From: Saprospiraceae bacterium UBA7328
GTDB lineage: Bacteria > Bacteroidota > Bacteroidia > Chitinophagales > Saprospiraceae
Length of the DNA stretch: 13,266 bases
Assembly: GCA_002471345.1 (NCBI GenBank)
Contig: DKPS01000061.1
Coordinates: forward strand, 1 to 13,266
Direction: 5' to 3'
Position numbers and translations under genes: made by a program. The notes below the pieces were generated by a model. It did not search any database and had not been told where the DNA came from. It saw nothing but the letters and a program-made list of their open reading frames with translations. Shown piece after piece: positions 1-6,067 of this stretch (its first letter is position 1; the number at the start of each line of letters is the position of its first letter).

Positions 1-23
1 TTCATAACTCCTTGATTATCAAG

Positions 24-97
24 TGACCCCGACAAGATTCGAACTTGTAACCGCCTGATTCGTAGTCAGGTACTCTATCCAGTTGAGCTACGGGGCC
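24..97 (-). tRNA. tRNA-Arg (anticodon ACG)
   Basis: The minus strand folds into a complete 74-nt cloverleaf. It has a 7-bp acceptor stem (GGCCCCG with CGGGGTC, one G-U pair), a D arm GCTC/GAGT, an anticodon stem CCTGA/TCAGG around the loop CTACGAA, a five-base variable loop and a T arm ACAAG/CTTGT around TTCGAAT. The anticodon ACG lies at 61-63 on the plus strand and reads CGN arginine codons, presumably after deamination of A34 to inosine. The discriminator base is A, and CCA is not encoded (the next bases are CTT), so it must be added after transcription. Folding was done by eye. Confidence 0.96.
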
Positions 98-108
98 AAA
101 TTGGAGTG

Positions 109-139
109 CAAATCTACTTAAATATAAGCCCAAGAACAA
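109..139 (-). promoter_or_regulatory. Bacteroidota-type promoter of the tRNA-Arg gene
   Basis: On the minus strand TAGATTTG (109-116) matches the Bacteroidota -7 consensus TAnnTTTG exactly. A TTG (137-139) lies 20 bases upstream, the usual place of the -33 element. The -7 element ends 11 bases before the mature tRNA 5' end, so transcription would begin only a few bases upstream of it. This is the clearest promoter in the window and supports assignment to the phylum. Confidence 0.65.
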
Positions 140-164
140 CCCATTCTAAAATGCACTGAATCGG

Positions 165-1052
165 TTATATTAAATGCTCCCTAAAAAATTCAATAGTTCT
201 ATTCCATGCTAATTCTGCAGACTCTTTTTCAAATCTAGGTGTGGTGTCGTTATGGAATCCATGATTGGCATTGGCATAAATATATGCTTCATATTTCTTA
301 TTCTGTTTCTTTAATTCTGCTTCAAAAGCTGGCCACCCTTCATTCACTCTTTTATCCAATTCTCCATAATGCATTTGAATGGGTGCATTTATTTGTGCAA
401 CCATTTCATCTGAAGGTTGTCTTCCATAAAAAGGAATTGCGGCACCTAGATCAGGGACTTTTACCGCCATCATATTAGATATCCATCCTCCAAAACAGAA
501 ACCTACAACACCCACTTTTCCAGTACATTTTGGATGATTTTTAATATGCTCAAATGCAGCTATGAAATCTTCTAACATTTCATTTCTATCTCTTTTCCTT
601 TGCATTGTCCGGCCATCATCATCATTTCCAGGATATCCACCTAGTGGAGATAAAGCATCAGGACCAAGAGCAATAAAACCAGCCAAAGCTGCTCGTCTTG
701 TTACGTCTTCTATGTGTGGATTGAGTCCTCGATTTTCATGTACCACAATGATACCTGGTAATTTGTCATCCGATTCTTTAGGAATAGAAAGAAGTCCTTT
801 TATTTCGCCCCCGCCTTTAGGAGAGTCGTACGAAATATATTGGCTCTCGAGTCTTGGGTCGTCTTGTTGAATCTGCACTTTGTCCGTATAATTGGGCATG
901 ATATGACTCAGTATAGCAGGAACAGTAAGACCACCAACGGCATAAACTGAAAGACTTTCTACGAATTGCCTTCTGTCTATTTTATTGTGAGCGTAGTCGT
1001 CATACAAATCATATATCTCCTGACTTAACTTATAATCTAGTTTTTTTGACAT
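165..1052 (-). CDS. Dienelactone hydrolase family protein with twin-arginine-like N-terminus
   Basis: A 295-residue alpha/beta hydrolase of the dienelactone hydrolase (carboxymethylenebutenolidase-like) family. The nucleophile elbow GFCFGG gives Cys186, and the rest of the likely triad is Asp233 (GELDKR) and His264 (NANHGFH). HENRG at 105-109 matches the family's conserved Glu motif. Before the hydrolase domain, residues 26-50 hold DRRQF followed by a hydrophobic stretch. This resembles a Tat signal, but it lies after a 25-residue leader and the remaining n-region looks like the conserved family start (QEIYDLYDDYAH). The enzyme may therefore be exported or membrane-tethered. The substrate is unknown; family members hydrolyse lactone or ester bonds. 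I chose the ATG at 1052 because relatives begin near this point. In-frame ATGs at 1061 and 1103 and a TTG at 1112 would push the gene into the divergent neighbour. No partner gene lies downstream before the tRNA. Confidence 0.88.
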   Translation of the reverse strand: MSKKLDYKLSQEIYDLYDDYAHNKIDRRQFVESLSVYAVGGLTVPAILSHIMPNYTDKVQIQQDDPRLESQYISYDSPKGGGEIKGLLSIPKESDDKLPGIIVVHENRGLNPHIEDVTRRAALAGFIALGPDALSPLGGYPGNDDDGRTMQRKRDRNEMLEDFIAAFEHIKNHPKCTGKVGVVGFCFGGWISNMMAVKVPDLGAAIPFYGRQPSDEMVAQINAPIQMHYGELDKRVNEGWPAFEAELKKQNKKYEAYIYANANHGFHNDTTPRFEKESAELAWNRTIEFFREHLI

Positions 1053-1088
1053 AGTTATCATTTGAAGTATTTCTGCGATATTGCTATT
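1053..1088. promoter_or_regulatory. Short divergent start region between the hydrolase and LRR genes
   Basis: Only 36 bp separate the preferred start codons of two divergent genes. This is too little for two complete Bacteroidota promoters, so at least one promoter must lie inside the opposite gene's 5' end. A near-consensus element TAAATTTT lies on the minus strand around 1114-1121, inside the LRR gene, and could serve the hydrolase. No convincing element was found for the LRR gene. The assignment of promoters is inference. Confidence 0.3.
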
Positions 1089-1919
1089 ATGAAATTGATT
1101 CATAACAGCCAAAATTTAAACAATTTTCCACACATTCCTTCTGGATTTAAAGAGATTTCAGTTTTTGATAACAACATTACAAAGGTTCCCATTGAAGTTT
1201 GGGAGACACAAGGGCTTGAGGTATTAAATATATCTGCGAATAAGATAAAACTTCTATCTCCTCAAATCGATAAATTGATCAATCTCAAAATGCTTGATGC
1301 TGGTCATAATCAAATAAGCGAAATACCTCAAGAAATTGGGAACTTGGCTTCTTTAGATTCTTATCTCTATTTACATAATAACAAGATAAATTGTGTCCCT
1401 GAGACTATAGGAAATCTTACTCAACTGAGATACCTAAATCTCAGTATGAATAGTTTGGAAGAATTGCCAGAAAGCTTAGGGAACATGATAAATCTGGTAG
1501 AACTCAAACTTGAGGAGAATGACTTAAAATTTCTTCCAGCATCAATGGTAAGATTATCAAACCTTCTTGAACTTCATCTTCAAAACAATCAACTAGAAAG
1601 TCTCCCAATTGGAATAAAAAACCACAACAAGCTTAGATTACTTAATGTAGAAAATAATCTGATAAGAGAATTCCCAACAGATCTGAGTGATGTCAGAGAG
1701 CTGAAACTCAGGAACAATAATATTCAGATTATTCCAAAAGAAATATCCAAAATGAGTAACCTCAGAAGATTGGATATCAGAGGAAATCACTTAAAGGAAC
1801 TACCTGTGGAAATTCTGAAATTGAAAAACCTTGAAAGGTTGGACTTGAGATGGAATCAGGATTTAATAAAACCAAAATGGATAGATCAAATGAATGCTGA
1901 TTGTTTGATTTATTTCTAA
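1089..1919 (+). CDS. Cytoplasmic leucine-rich-repeat protein
   Basis: A 276-residue protein built almost entirely of leucine-rich repeats. About eleven units follow LxxLxLxxNxLxxLPxxIxxLxx. Most are 23 residues long, one is 24 (the unit starting LDSYLYLHNN) and one is shortened to about 20 (the unit ending FPTDLSD). The LP position and the Asn ladder are well kept. There is no signal peptide, lipobox or membrane segment, and no additional domain such as a kinase, GTPase or E3 ligase. It is therefore probably a soluble intracellular protein-binding solenoid. Partners cannot be read from the sequence. The start is the ATG at 1089; an upstream in-frame TTG at 1062 would overlap the divergent hydrolase's alternative starts and adds only nine residues without LRR character. 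Confidence 0.88.
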   Translation: MKLIHNSQNLNNFPHIPSGFKEISVFDNNITKVPIEVWETQGLEVLNISANKIKLLSPQIDKLINLKMLDAGHNQISEIPQEIGNLASLDSYLYLHNNKINCVPETIGNLTQLRYLNLSMNSLEELPESLGNMINLVELKLEENDLKFLPASMVRLSNLLELHLQNNQLESLPIGIKNHNKLRLLNVENNLIREFPTDLSDVRELKLRNNNIQIIPKEISKMSNLRRLDIRGNHLKELPVEILKLKNLERLDLRWNQDLIKPKWIDQMNADCLIYF

Positions 1920-2275
1920 ATACGTTGTTGAACTTGAGTAAAAATATATTCGAATTAATTTTTTGCCATTAGGAACTTTCCAGTTTTGCCTTTCAAACTA
2001 TAAATAGATAATTGACATTAATAACTTGATCAAGTTTAGGAAATTCACTTTTTTAAAAGGAAATGCTAAAATGAGTTTATGTCTGTAATTAGATTGAGTC
2101 ACATACTTAATAAATAAGCCTAATTAAAAAAGAATTGAATAGGCTTGACGTTTTGTTTTCACAAAAGGTTGATAGTTCATAGATAAGTCCTAATAATTTA
2201 TCAAAATATTAAGATATGGAAACCAACACATTCTATTGAGACCCCGTCTTTATAAGTGTAATTAAAATTCATGCT
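1920..2275. other. Intergenic region, 356 bp, with a 14-bp palindrome and a weak hairpin
   Basis: I see no gene here. It is strongly AT-rich. It contains a perfect 14-bp palindrome, AACTTGATCAAGTT, at 2023-2036. A weak inverted repeat, AAGCCTA (2116-2122) with TAGGCTT (2140-2146), has a 17-nt loop and a broken T-rich stretch after it. That hairpin could be a poor terminator for the LRR gene, but it lies about 200 bp past the stop. No consensus promoter for the following lipoprotein gene was recognised. Confidence 0.5.
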
Positions 2276-2689
2276 ATGAAATACATATTCATATTTATTG
2301 TTTCCATGATTATCATAACATCCTCATGTAGTAAAAGTGACGACTGTTTATCAATTGAAAAAACAATTACTATCAATTTTGGAGAAACTAAATCGATCTG
2401 CGACAATCTAGAAATCAGTTTTATTTCTGTTGTCAATGAAAGCAGGTGCCCTGATAATGTCCAGTGTGTTTGGGCAGGAGAGTTGGAGGTAGAATTATCC
2501 CTTATTGAAGAATTGGATCAAGTGAGTTTATTGACTTTGAAATTGGCAGGATTGGAAGAAGAATCAGAATCTGTAGAATTTAATAATGTAAGATATACAC
2601 TCACGAAAGGAGACCCATACCCAAGTATTGGCAATGCTGAAATTAATGAAGAAGATTACATCTTAGAAATAACAGTACAGTCATTTTAA
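2276..2689 (+). CDS. Small lipoprotein with conserved RCPxxVQCVWAG motif
   Basis: A 137-residue predicted lipoprotein. A hydrophobic signal ends in the lipobox ITSSC, with Cys18 as the lipidation site, followed by SKSDD. The acidic residues soon after the Cys do not settle whether it stays periplasmic or is surface-exposed. The mature part has four more cysteines (24, 42, 58, 64). The last two sit in ESRCPDNVQCVWAGE (55-69), a motif I recognise from unnamed Bacteroidota lipoproteins, which suggests a small disulfide-stabilised beta-rich domain. The remainder is acidic and strand-like, ending ILEITVQSF. No function is known to me. It appears to be a single-gene unit in the same orientation as ggt but 306 bp upstream of it. 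Confidence 0.82.
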   Translation: MKYIFIFIVSMIIITSSCSKSDDCLSIEKTITINFGETKSICDNLEISFISVVNESRCPDNVQCVWAGELEVELSLIEELDQVSLLTLKLAGLEEESESVEFNNVRYTLTKGDPYPSIGNAEINEEDYILEITVQSF

Positions 2690-2995
2690 TTTTTAGTCCT
2701 TGAAGTGATTTAGTAACATATTACATCACCTATGAATAACACATAGTTCCTCAATTTTTCACCAAAATTCTTCAGCCAAAGGTTGATCAAGCTCAGGTTG
2801 GCAACCTATCTCAATGGTAATTAAGTACTGGATCACGAATTATGCATTTCCAATTTTTGCTAATTCCTGATAACCTAGCCGCTATTCTTGTCAGAGGACA
2901 TAGTTGTTTAATCACTTCTTTAGGTGCTTCATTATAAATGAGAACATACCCTTTTGTATTTTTATCCACATCAGATAAAAATTCAATTGATAAGT
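2690..2995. other. Intergenic region, 306 bp, upstream of ggt
   Basis: No convincing gene. Just after the lipoprotein stop, GTGAT (2705-2709) and ATCAC (2725-2729) enclose GTAA/TTAC. This makes a bulged hairpin without a T tract and is at most a weak terminator. Around 2779-2806 repeated AGGTTG/CAACCT words form alternative small hairpins. The segment ttgatcaagctcagg (2783-2797) resembles the sequence around the palindrome at 2023-2036 on the other side of the lipoprotein gene. A minus-strand reading frame at 2811-3020 is open but not persuasive. Confidence 0.4.
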
Positions 2996-4711
2996 ATGAA
3001 GCAAATACTAGCTTTTTCAATCATAATTCTAACTCTTTCATCACTTTTCGCTCAGCAAACGACGCCCATTTACTCCAGTGATGTGAGGCATCATCCCATC
3101 GTAGGAGAGAATGGTATGGTAGCAAGCCAGCACAAACTGGCTACAGAAGTTGGATTGGAGATATTAAAAAAAGGAGGAAATGCTGTAGATGCAGCAGTTG
3201 CTGTTGGTTTCAGTTTAGCAGTGGTTTTACCAAGAGCTGGCAACTTAGGTGGTGGTGGATTTATGATGATTCATGATGCAGATGAAAATGAGACTAATAC
3301 TTTGAATTACAGAGAAATGGCTCCTGCTAAGGCTTTCAGAGATATGTACTTGGATCAAAAAGGAGATGTAGATAGGAGTAAGGTCAATGCTCAGTATGCA
3401 TCTGCAGGAGTGCCAGGAAGTGTAGCTGGAATGGCCAGAGCATTAGAACTCTATGGTACTATGAGCTTAGCAGAAGTACTAGCACCAGCCATCAAACAAG
3501 CAGAAGAAGGTTTTCAAGTAACATATGATTTAGCTAGAATCTTAAAAAACCTAGAAAGAAGGATTAGGAAATGGCCAGAATCAGCTAAGATATTTTATAA
3601 AGAAAATGGTGGGTACTATGAAGCAGGAGATCAGTTAATACAAAAAGATTTGGCTTGGAGTCTTAAGCAAATTGCAGATCATGGAGCAGATGCATTTTAT
3701 AAAGGAGAAGTAGGAAAAAGGATAGTTGATGACATGACTATGAACGATGGGTACATCGAAATGAAGGACCTCAACAATTACAAAGTAGAAGAAGTAAAGC
3801 CCGTATGGGGGTCATACCGAGGCTATGATATAGCTTCTATGCCACCTCCTAGTTCAGGAGGTGTTCATGTGATTCAGATGTTGAATATTCTCAGTGGATT
3901 TCCTTTAGGTTACTTAGGACATAACACTGCAGAAACTCTTCATATTATGGCAGAAAGTATGAAGCATGCCTATGCAGACAGAAGTGAACATTTAGGGGAC
4001 CCAAATTTTTGGAATGTACCTACTCAAGGAATCACCTCAGCAGAGTATGCGGCAGAAGTTAGAAGTAAAATAAATAGATGGACAGCTACTCCTTCAGATG
4101 ATATCAAACCTGGAAAACCTCAGGACTATGAAAGTGAGGAGACTACTCATTTCACAGTAGTAGATAAAGATGGAAATGTGGTGGTCAATACCTATACACT
4201 TAATTTTAGTTTTGGAACCGGTATAGTTGCTAAAGGAACAGGAATACTCCTTAACAATGAAATGAGTGACTTCTCTGCAAAGCCAGGAGTAGCAAATGCT
4301 TTTGGACTACTAGGCGGAGAGGCTAATGCTGTAGAACCTGGAAAGAGGCCATTGAGTAGTATGACACCGACTATGGTATTTAAAGAGGGCAAACCATACT
4401 TTGCAACAGGAAGCCCAGGAGGAAGTCGGATCATTACTACTGTTCTTCAAGTCATTTTAAATATAATAGATCATGACATGAATGTAGCTGAGGCAACTCA
4501 TGCTCCTCGTATACATCATCAGTGGTATCCTGACATTCTATATATTGAAAAGGGAATTGGACTAGATACTCAAAGTCTGCTTCGGAATAAAAATCATAAT
4601 GTGAGCTATCGTAGTGCTATGGGCAGCACACAGACGATTATGCTAAAAAATGGTTTGCTCTTTGGATCTTCTGACCCAAGACGACCTGATGCAGCAACAA
4701 TGGCCTATTAA
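2996..4711 (+). CDS. ggt: Gamma-glutamyltransferase (glutathione hydrolase) precursor
   Basis: A 571-residue N-terminal-nucleophile hydrolase that transfers or hydrolyses the gamma-glutamyl group of glutathione and related peptides in the periplasm. A Sec signal peptide (MKQILAFS..., cleaved near FAQ) precedes the domain. The proenzyme would self-cleave before Thr383 in ETTHFTVVD, producing large and small subunits. Residues match the E. coli enzyme at constant spacing: Arg106 (NYREMAP) for R114, Asn403 for N411, Asp425 for D433, Ser454-Ser455 for S462-S463, and the PGGSR glycines for the oxyanion hole. The lid loop is present (PGVANAFGLLGGEAN), with Phe436 where E. coli has Tyr444. Length and C-terminus (SDPRRPDAATMAY) are normal for the family. 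I chose the ATG at 2996 because the signal peptide starts there. DUF1304 follows after 16 bp, probably in the same operon. Confidence 0.97.
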   Translation: MKQILAFSIIILTLSSLFAQQTTPIYSSDVRHHPIVGENGMVASQHKLATEVGLEILKKGGNAVDAAVAVGFSLAVVLPRAGNLGGGGFMMIHDADENETNTLNYREMAPAKAFRDMYLDQKGDVDRSKVNAQYASAGVPGSVAGMARALELYGTMSLAEVLAPAIKQAEEGFQVTYDLARILKNLERRIRKWPESAKIFYKENGGYYEAGDQLIQKDLAWSLKQIADHGADAFYKGEVGKRIVDDMTMNDGYIEMKDLNNYKVEEVKPVWGSYRGYDIASMPPPSSGGVHVIQMLNILSGFPLGYLGHNTAETLHIMAESMKHAYADRSEHLGDPNFWNVPTQGITSAEYAAEVRSKINRWTATPSDDIKPGKPQDYESEETTHFTVVDKDGNVVVNTYTLNFSFGTGIVAKGTGILLNNEMSDFSAKPGVANAFGLLGGEANAVEPGKRPLSSMTPTMVFKEGKPYFATGSPGGSRIITTVLQVILNIIDHDMNVAEATHAPRIHHQWYPDILYIEKGIGLDTQSLLRNKNHNVSYRSAMGSTQTIMLKNGLLFGSSDPRRPDAATMAY

Positions 4712-4727
4712 TAAAATATAAATTATA

Positions 4728-5090
4728 ATGATGGATATACTCATAAAAGTTCTGATAGCGATTGTAGCATTACTCCACCTGTACTTTTTGTGGTTAGAGA
4801 TGTTCGCATGGACTACTGCTGGAAGGAAAGTTTTTAGATCTCTACCTCCGGACCTTTTTGAGCCCACAAAGACTATGGCTGCTAATCAGGGATTATACAA
4901 TGGTTTTTTGGCCGCCGGACTCATTTGGTCCTTAGTTATTTCTAATGTACAATGGAGTGAAAATGTATCCTTATTCTTCTTAGGTTGTGTTTTGATAGCT
5001 GGAATTTATGGAGGGATATCAGTAAGCAAAAAGATATTTTTTGTTCAAGGCTTACCAGCTTTAATAGCAATACTTCTTCTCTTAATTTAA
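4728..5090 (+). CDS. DUF1304 family small membrane protein
   Basis: A 120-residue integral membrane protein recognised as DUF1304 from LHLYFLWLEMFAWTT near the N-terminus and NQGLYNGFLAAGLIW in the middle. Four hydrophobic helices are visible at about 4-22, 52-71, 79-98 and 102-119. The first loop carries the soluble stretch GRKVFRSLPPDLFEPTK. The family has no established function that I know of. It starts 16 bp after the ggt stop, so co-transcription is likely, although a link to gamma-glutamyl metabolism is only positional. ATGs at 4728 and 4731 are both possible starts. Confidence 0.88.
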   Translation: MMDILIKVLIAIVALLHLYFLWLEMFAWTTAGRKVFRSLPPDLFEPTKTMAANQGLYNGFLAAGLIWSLVISNVQWSENVSLFFLGCVLIAGIYGGISVSKKIFFVQGLPALIAILLLLI

Positions 5091-5108
5091 GAGGTGTTTT
5101 TATCTAGT

Positions 5109-5140
5109 ATTGAAGTATTCATTGACCTCAATTTGCTTGT
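5109..5140 (+). terminator. Candidate terminator after ggt-DUF1304
   Basis: The arms at 5109-5116 (ATTGAAGT) and 5125-5132 (ACCTCAAT) pair with one A-C mismatch around an 8-nt loop, and a T-rich stretch (TTTGCTTGTTT) follows. The stem is weak and AT-rich. The position, 19 bp past the DUF1304 stop and before convergent genes, supports the call. Confidence 0.35.
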
Positions 5141-5169
5141 TTCATTGATCTGGTATCCATTCATTTTGG

Positions 5170-5352
5170 TTAATTCTTCTTCCTTTTTTTGTAAACAATA
5201 AATACTCCCAAACAAAATAGGATCACGTTTCCTAGAATGTTTCCTAATTGAAAATTTGTAAAATTTGAATTAGAGATTAGCTCTTTTATTAAAAAGTAAG
5301 ATGATACTATTATCAAGATGATACCAATGGATAGAATTAAAGTCCTGAGCAT
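5170..5352 (-). CDS. Hypothetical 60-residue membrane peptide
   Basis: I do not recognise this family. The 60 residues form two hydrophobic helices (about 5-23 and 34-53) separated by KELISNSNFTNFQLG. They end in a strongly basic tail, YKKRKKN, which by the positive-inside rule places both termini in the cytoplasm. The arrangement (ATG start, two clean helices, basic end) looks like a real small membrane protein and not a chance frame, but AT-rich DNA can generate hydrophobic frames. It follows the Bor-like gene on the same strand but is separated from it by a strong hairpin, so it probably has its own promoter or depends on read-through. Confidence 0.5.
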   Translation of the reverse strand: MLRTLILSIGIILIIVSSYFLIKELISNSNFTNFQLGNILGNVILFCLGVFIVYKKRKKN

Positions 5353-5374
5353 TTTGTGATTATAAAGTAAGTAG

Positions 5375-5412
5375 TAGAGAGGCTAAACGAATATATATCG
5401 ATAGCCTCTCTA
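5375..5412 (-). terminator. Strong 11-bp hairpin terminator after the Bor-like gene
   Basis: A perfect inverted repeat, TAGAGAGGCTA (5375-5385) with TAGCCTCTCTA (5402-5412), has a 16-nt AT-rich loop. On the minus strand it lies 8 bp past the stop of the Bor-like gene and is followed by CTACTTACTTTA, which is T-rich but not a continuous T tract. It is the best-formed terminator in the window. Confidence 0.65.
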
Positions 5413-5420
5413 TCATTGAA

Positions 5421-5714
5421 TTATTTTCTTACAATAGTAGTAGTAGGAGTATAGATTCCTAATGTAATTGCATTGATCAGTCCATCCACAAAAGTATGTT
5501 GGATAGTTACTTCGTAGTCTGCCGCACCATTTGCCATTTCTTGTGGATCAGCTTGTGATAATGGAGCAAGTCCAGCAATCAAATAATGATTTTTTGCTTT
5601 TACTTCCACCCCGGTTTGAGCCCCTTGACCTACAATCATCGTATTGGTGTAACATGAAGTGAACAAAATTGCTGTTGCGGCAATCAAGATTAAGTTTGGA
5701 ATAATTTTTTTCAT
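5421..5714 (-). CDS. Bor-family lipoprotein
   Basis: A 97-residue lipoprotein related to lambda Bor. The signal MKKIIPNLILIAATAILFTSC has its lipobox cysteine at 21. The mature part holds HYLIAGLAPL (43-52), at the place of the Bor HHFFVSGIG segment. The family signature TFVDGLINAITLGIYTP (74-90) is very close to the Bor TFVNGLLGFITLGIYTP. In lambda and in the related Iss, Bor is an outer-membrane lipoprotein linked to serum resistance. In Bacteroidota such homologues occur outside prophages and their role is not established. No phage genes are near here, so a serum-resistance role should not be assumed. It lacks the two cysteines that I recall in the mature part of the phage protein. It is an apparently single-gene unit ended by the hairpin at 5375-5412. 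Confidence 0.85.
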   Translation of the reverse strand: MKKIIPNLILIAATAILFTSCYTNTMIVGQGAQTGVEVKAKNHYLIAGLAPLSQADPQEMANGAADYEVTIQHTFVDGLINAITLGIYTPTTTIVRK

Positions 5715-6067
5715 GGTTTAATTTTTCAATTGTTAACTAATAGTATTGAATTTAGGGATTATTGTTGAATATCAATGATTGCATCATGATCAATGTGACC
5801 TCATGTAATTAGGTATTAAGACCTCAATGATGAATGATCCCTTTAATCTTTCCTTTAGATACTTGTTAGTATTGTGAAGAATTACTTCATTTTTTTTCGG
5901 TTCGGAGAATGTCTAAATTGTTTATAAAATATTGAAATCAGACTATTCAATTTTGAAATGAAAATCTCCTTCTTTTATTACCAATAGTAACATTTCAGAT
6001 ATATTCGTGTTTTATTGTATTTGTACCTATTTATAGATGTAATTAACTGAGATAAACTACCAGAGAA
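5715..6067. other. Divergent intergenic region between the Bor-like gene and gcvP, 353 bp
   Basis: No gene is visible. The part nearest the Bor-like gene contains the words TCAATGAT and ATCAATG repeated irregularly between about 5773 and 5845, without forming a regular tandem array. A candidate gcvP promoter lies at 5993-6023. I looked for glycine-riboswitch landmarks upstream of gcvP and did not find them. Confidence 0.5.
5993..6023 (+). promoter_or_regulatory. Candidate gcvP promoter
   Basis: TGTATTTG at 6016-6023 matches seven of eight positions of the Bacteroidota -7 consensus TAnnTTTG if N positions are counted as matches. TTTC at 5993-5996 lies 19 bp upstream, resembling the TTTG -33 element. 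Transcription would start near 6030 and leave a leader of about 38 nt. Imperfect match, so this is a candidate only. Confidence 0.35.

Noticed and set aside
239..870. Plus-strand open frames inside the dienelactone hydrolase gene
   Set aside because: They are antisense shadows of a well-supported enzyme gene and show no recognisable domain.
2116..2146. AAGCCTA/TAGGCTT inverted repeat as terminator of the LRR gene
   Set aside because: The stem is 7 bp with a 17-nt loop, there is no continuous T tract, and it lies about 200 bp after the stop; noted only under the intergenic entry.
2811..3020. Minus-strand open frame of 69 codons overlapping the ggt start
   Set aside because: Its N-terminal part is antisense to the ggt signal peptide, it matches no family I know, and no promoter or partner supports it. 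The part beyond ggt (2811-2995) could still be a remnant, but the evidence is too thin to call.
5770..5845. TCAATGAT-like repeats as a CRISPR or tandem array
   Set aside because: The copies are short, imperfect and irregularly spaced, with no spacer-like units.
5715..6067. Glycine riboswitch upstream of gcvP
   Set aside because: The conserved aptamer landmarks of the family were not found by eye, and the likely leader is only about 38 nt.
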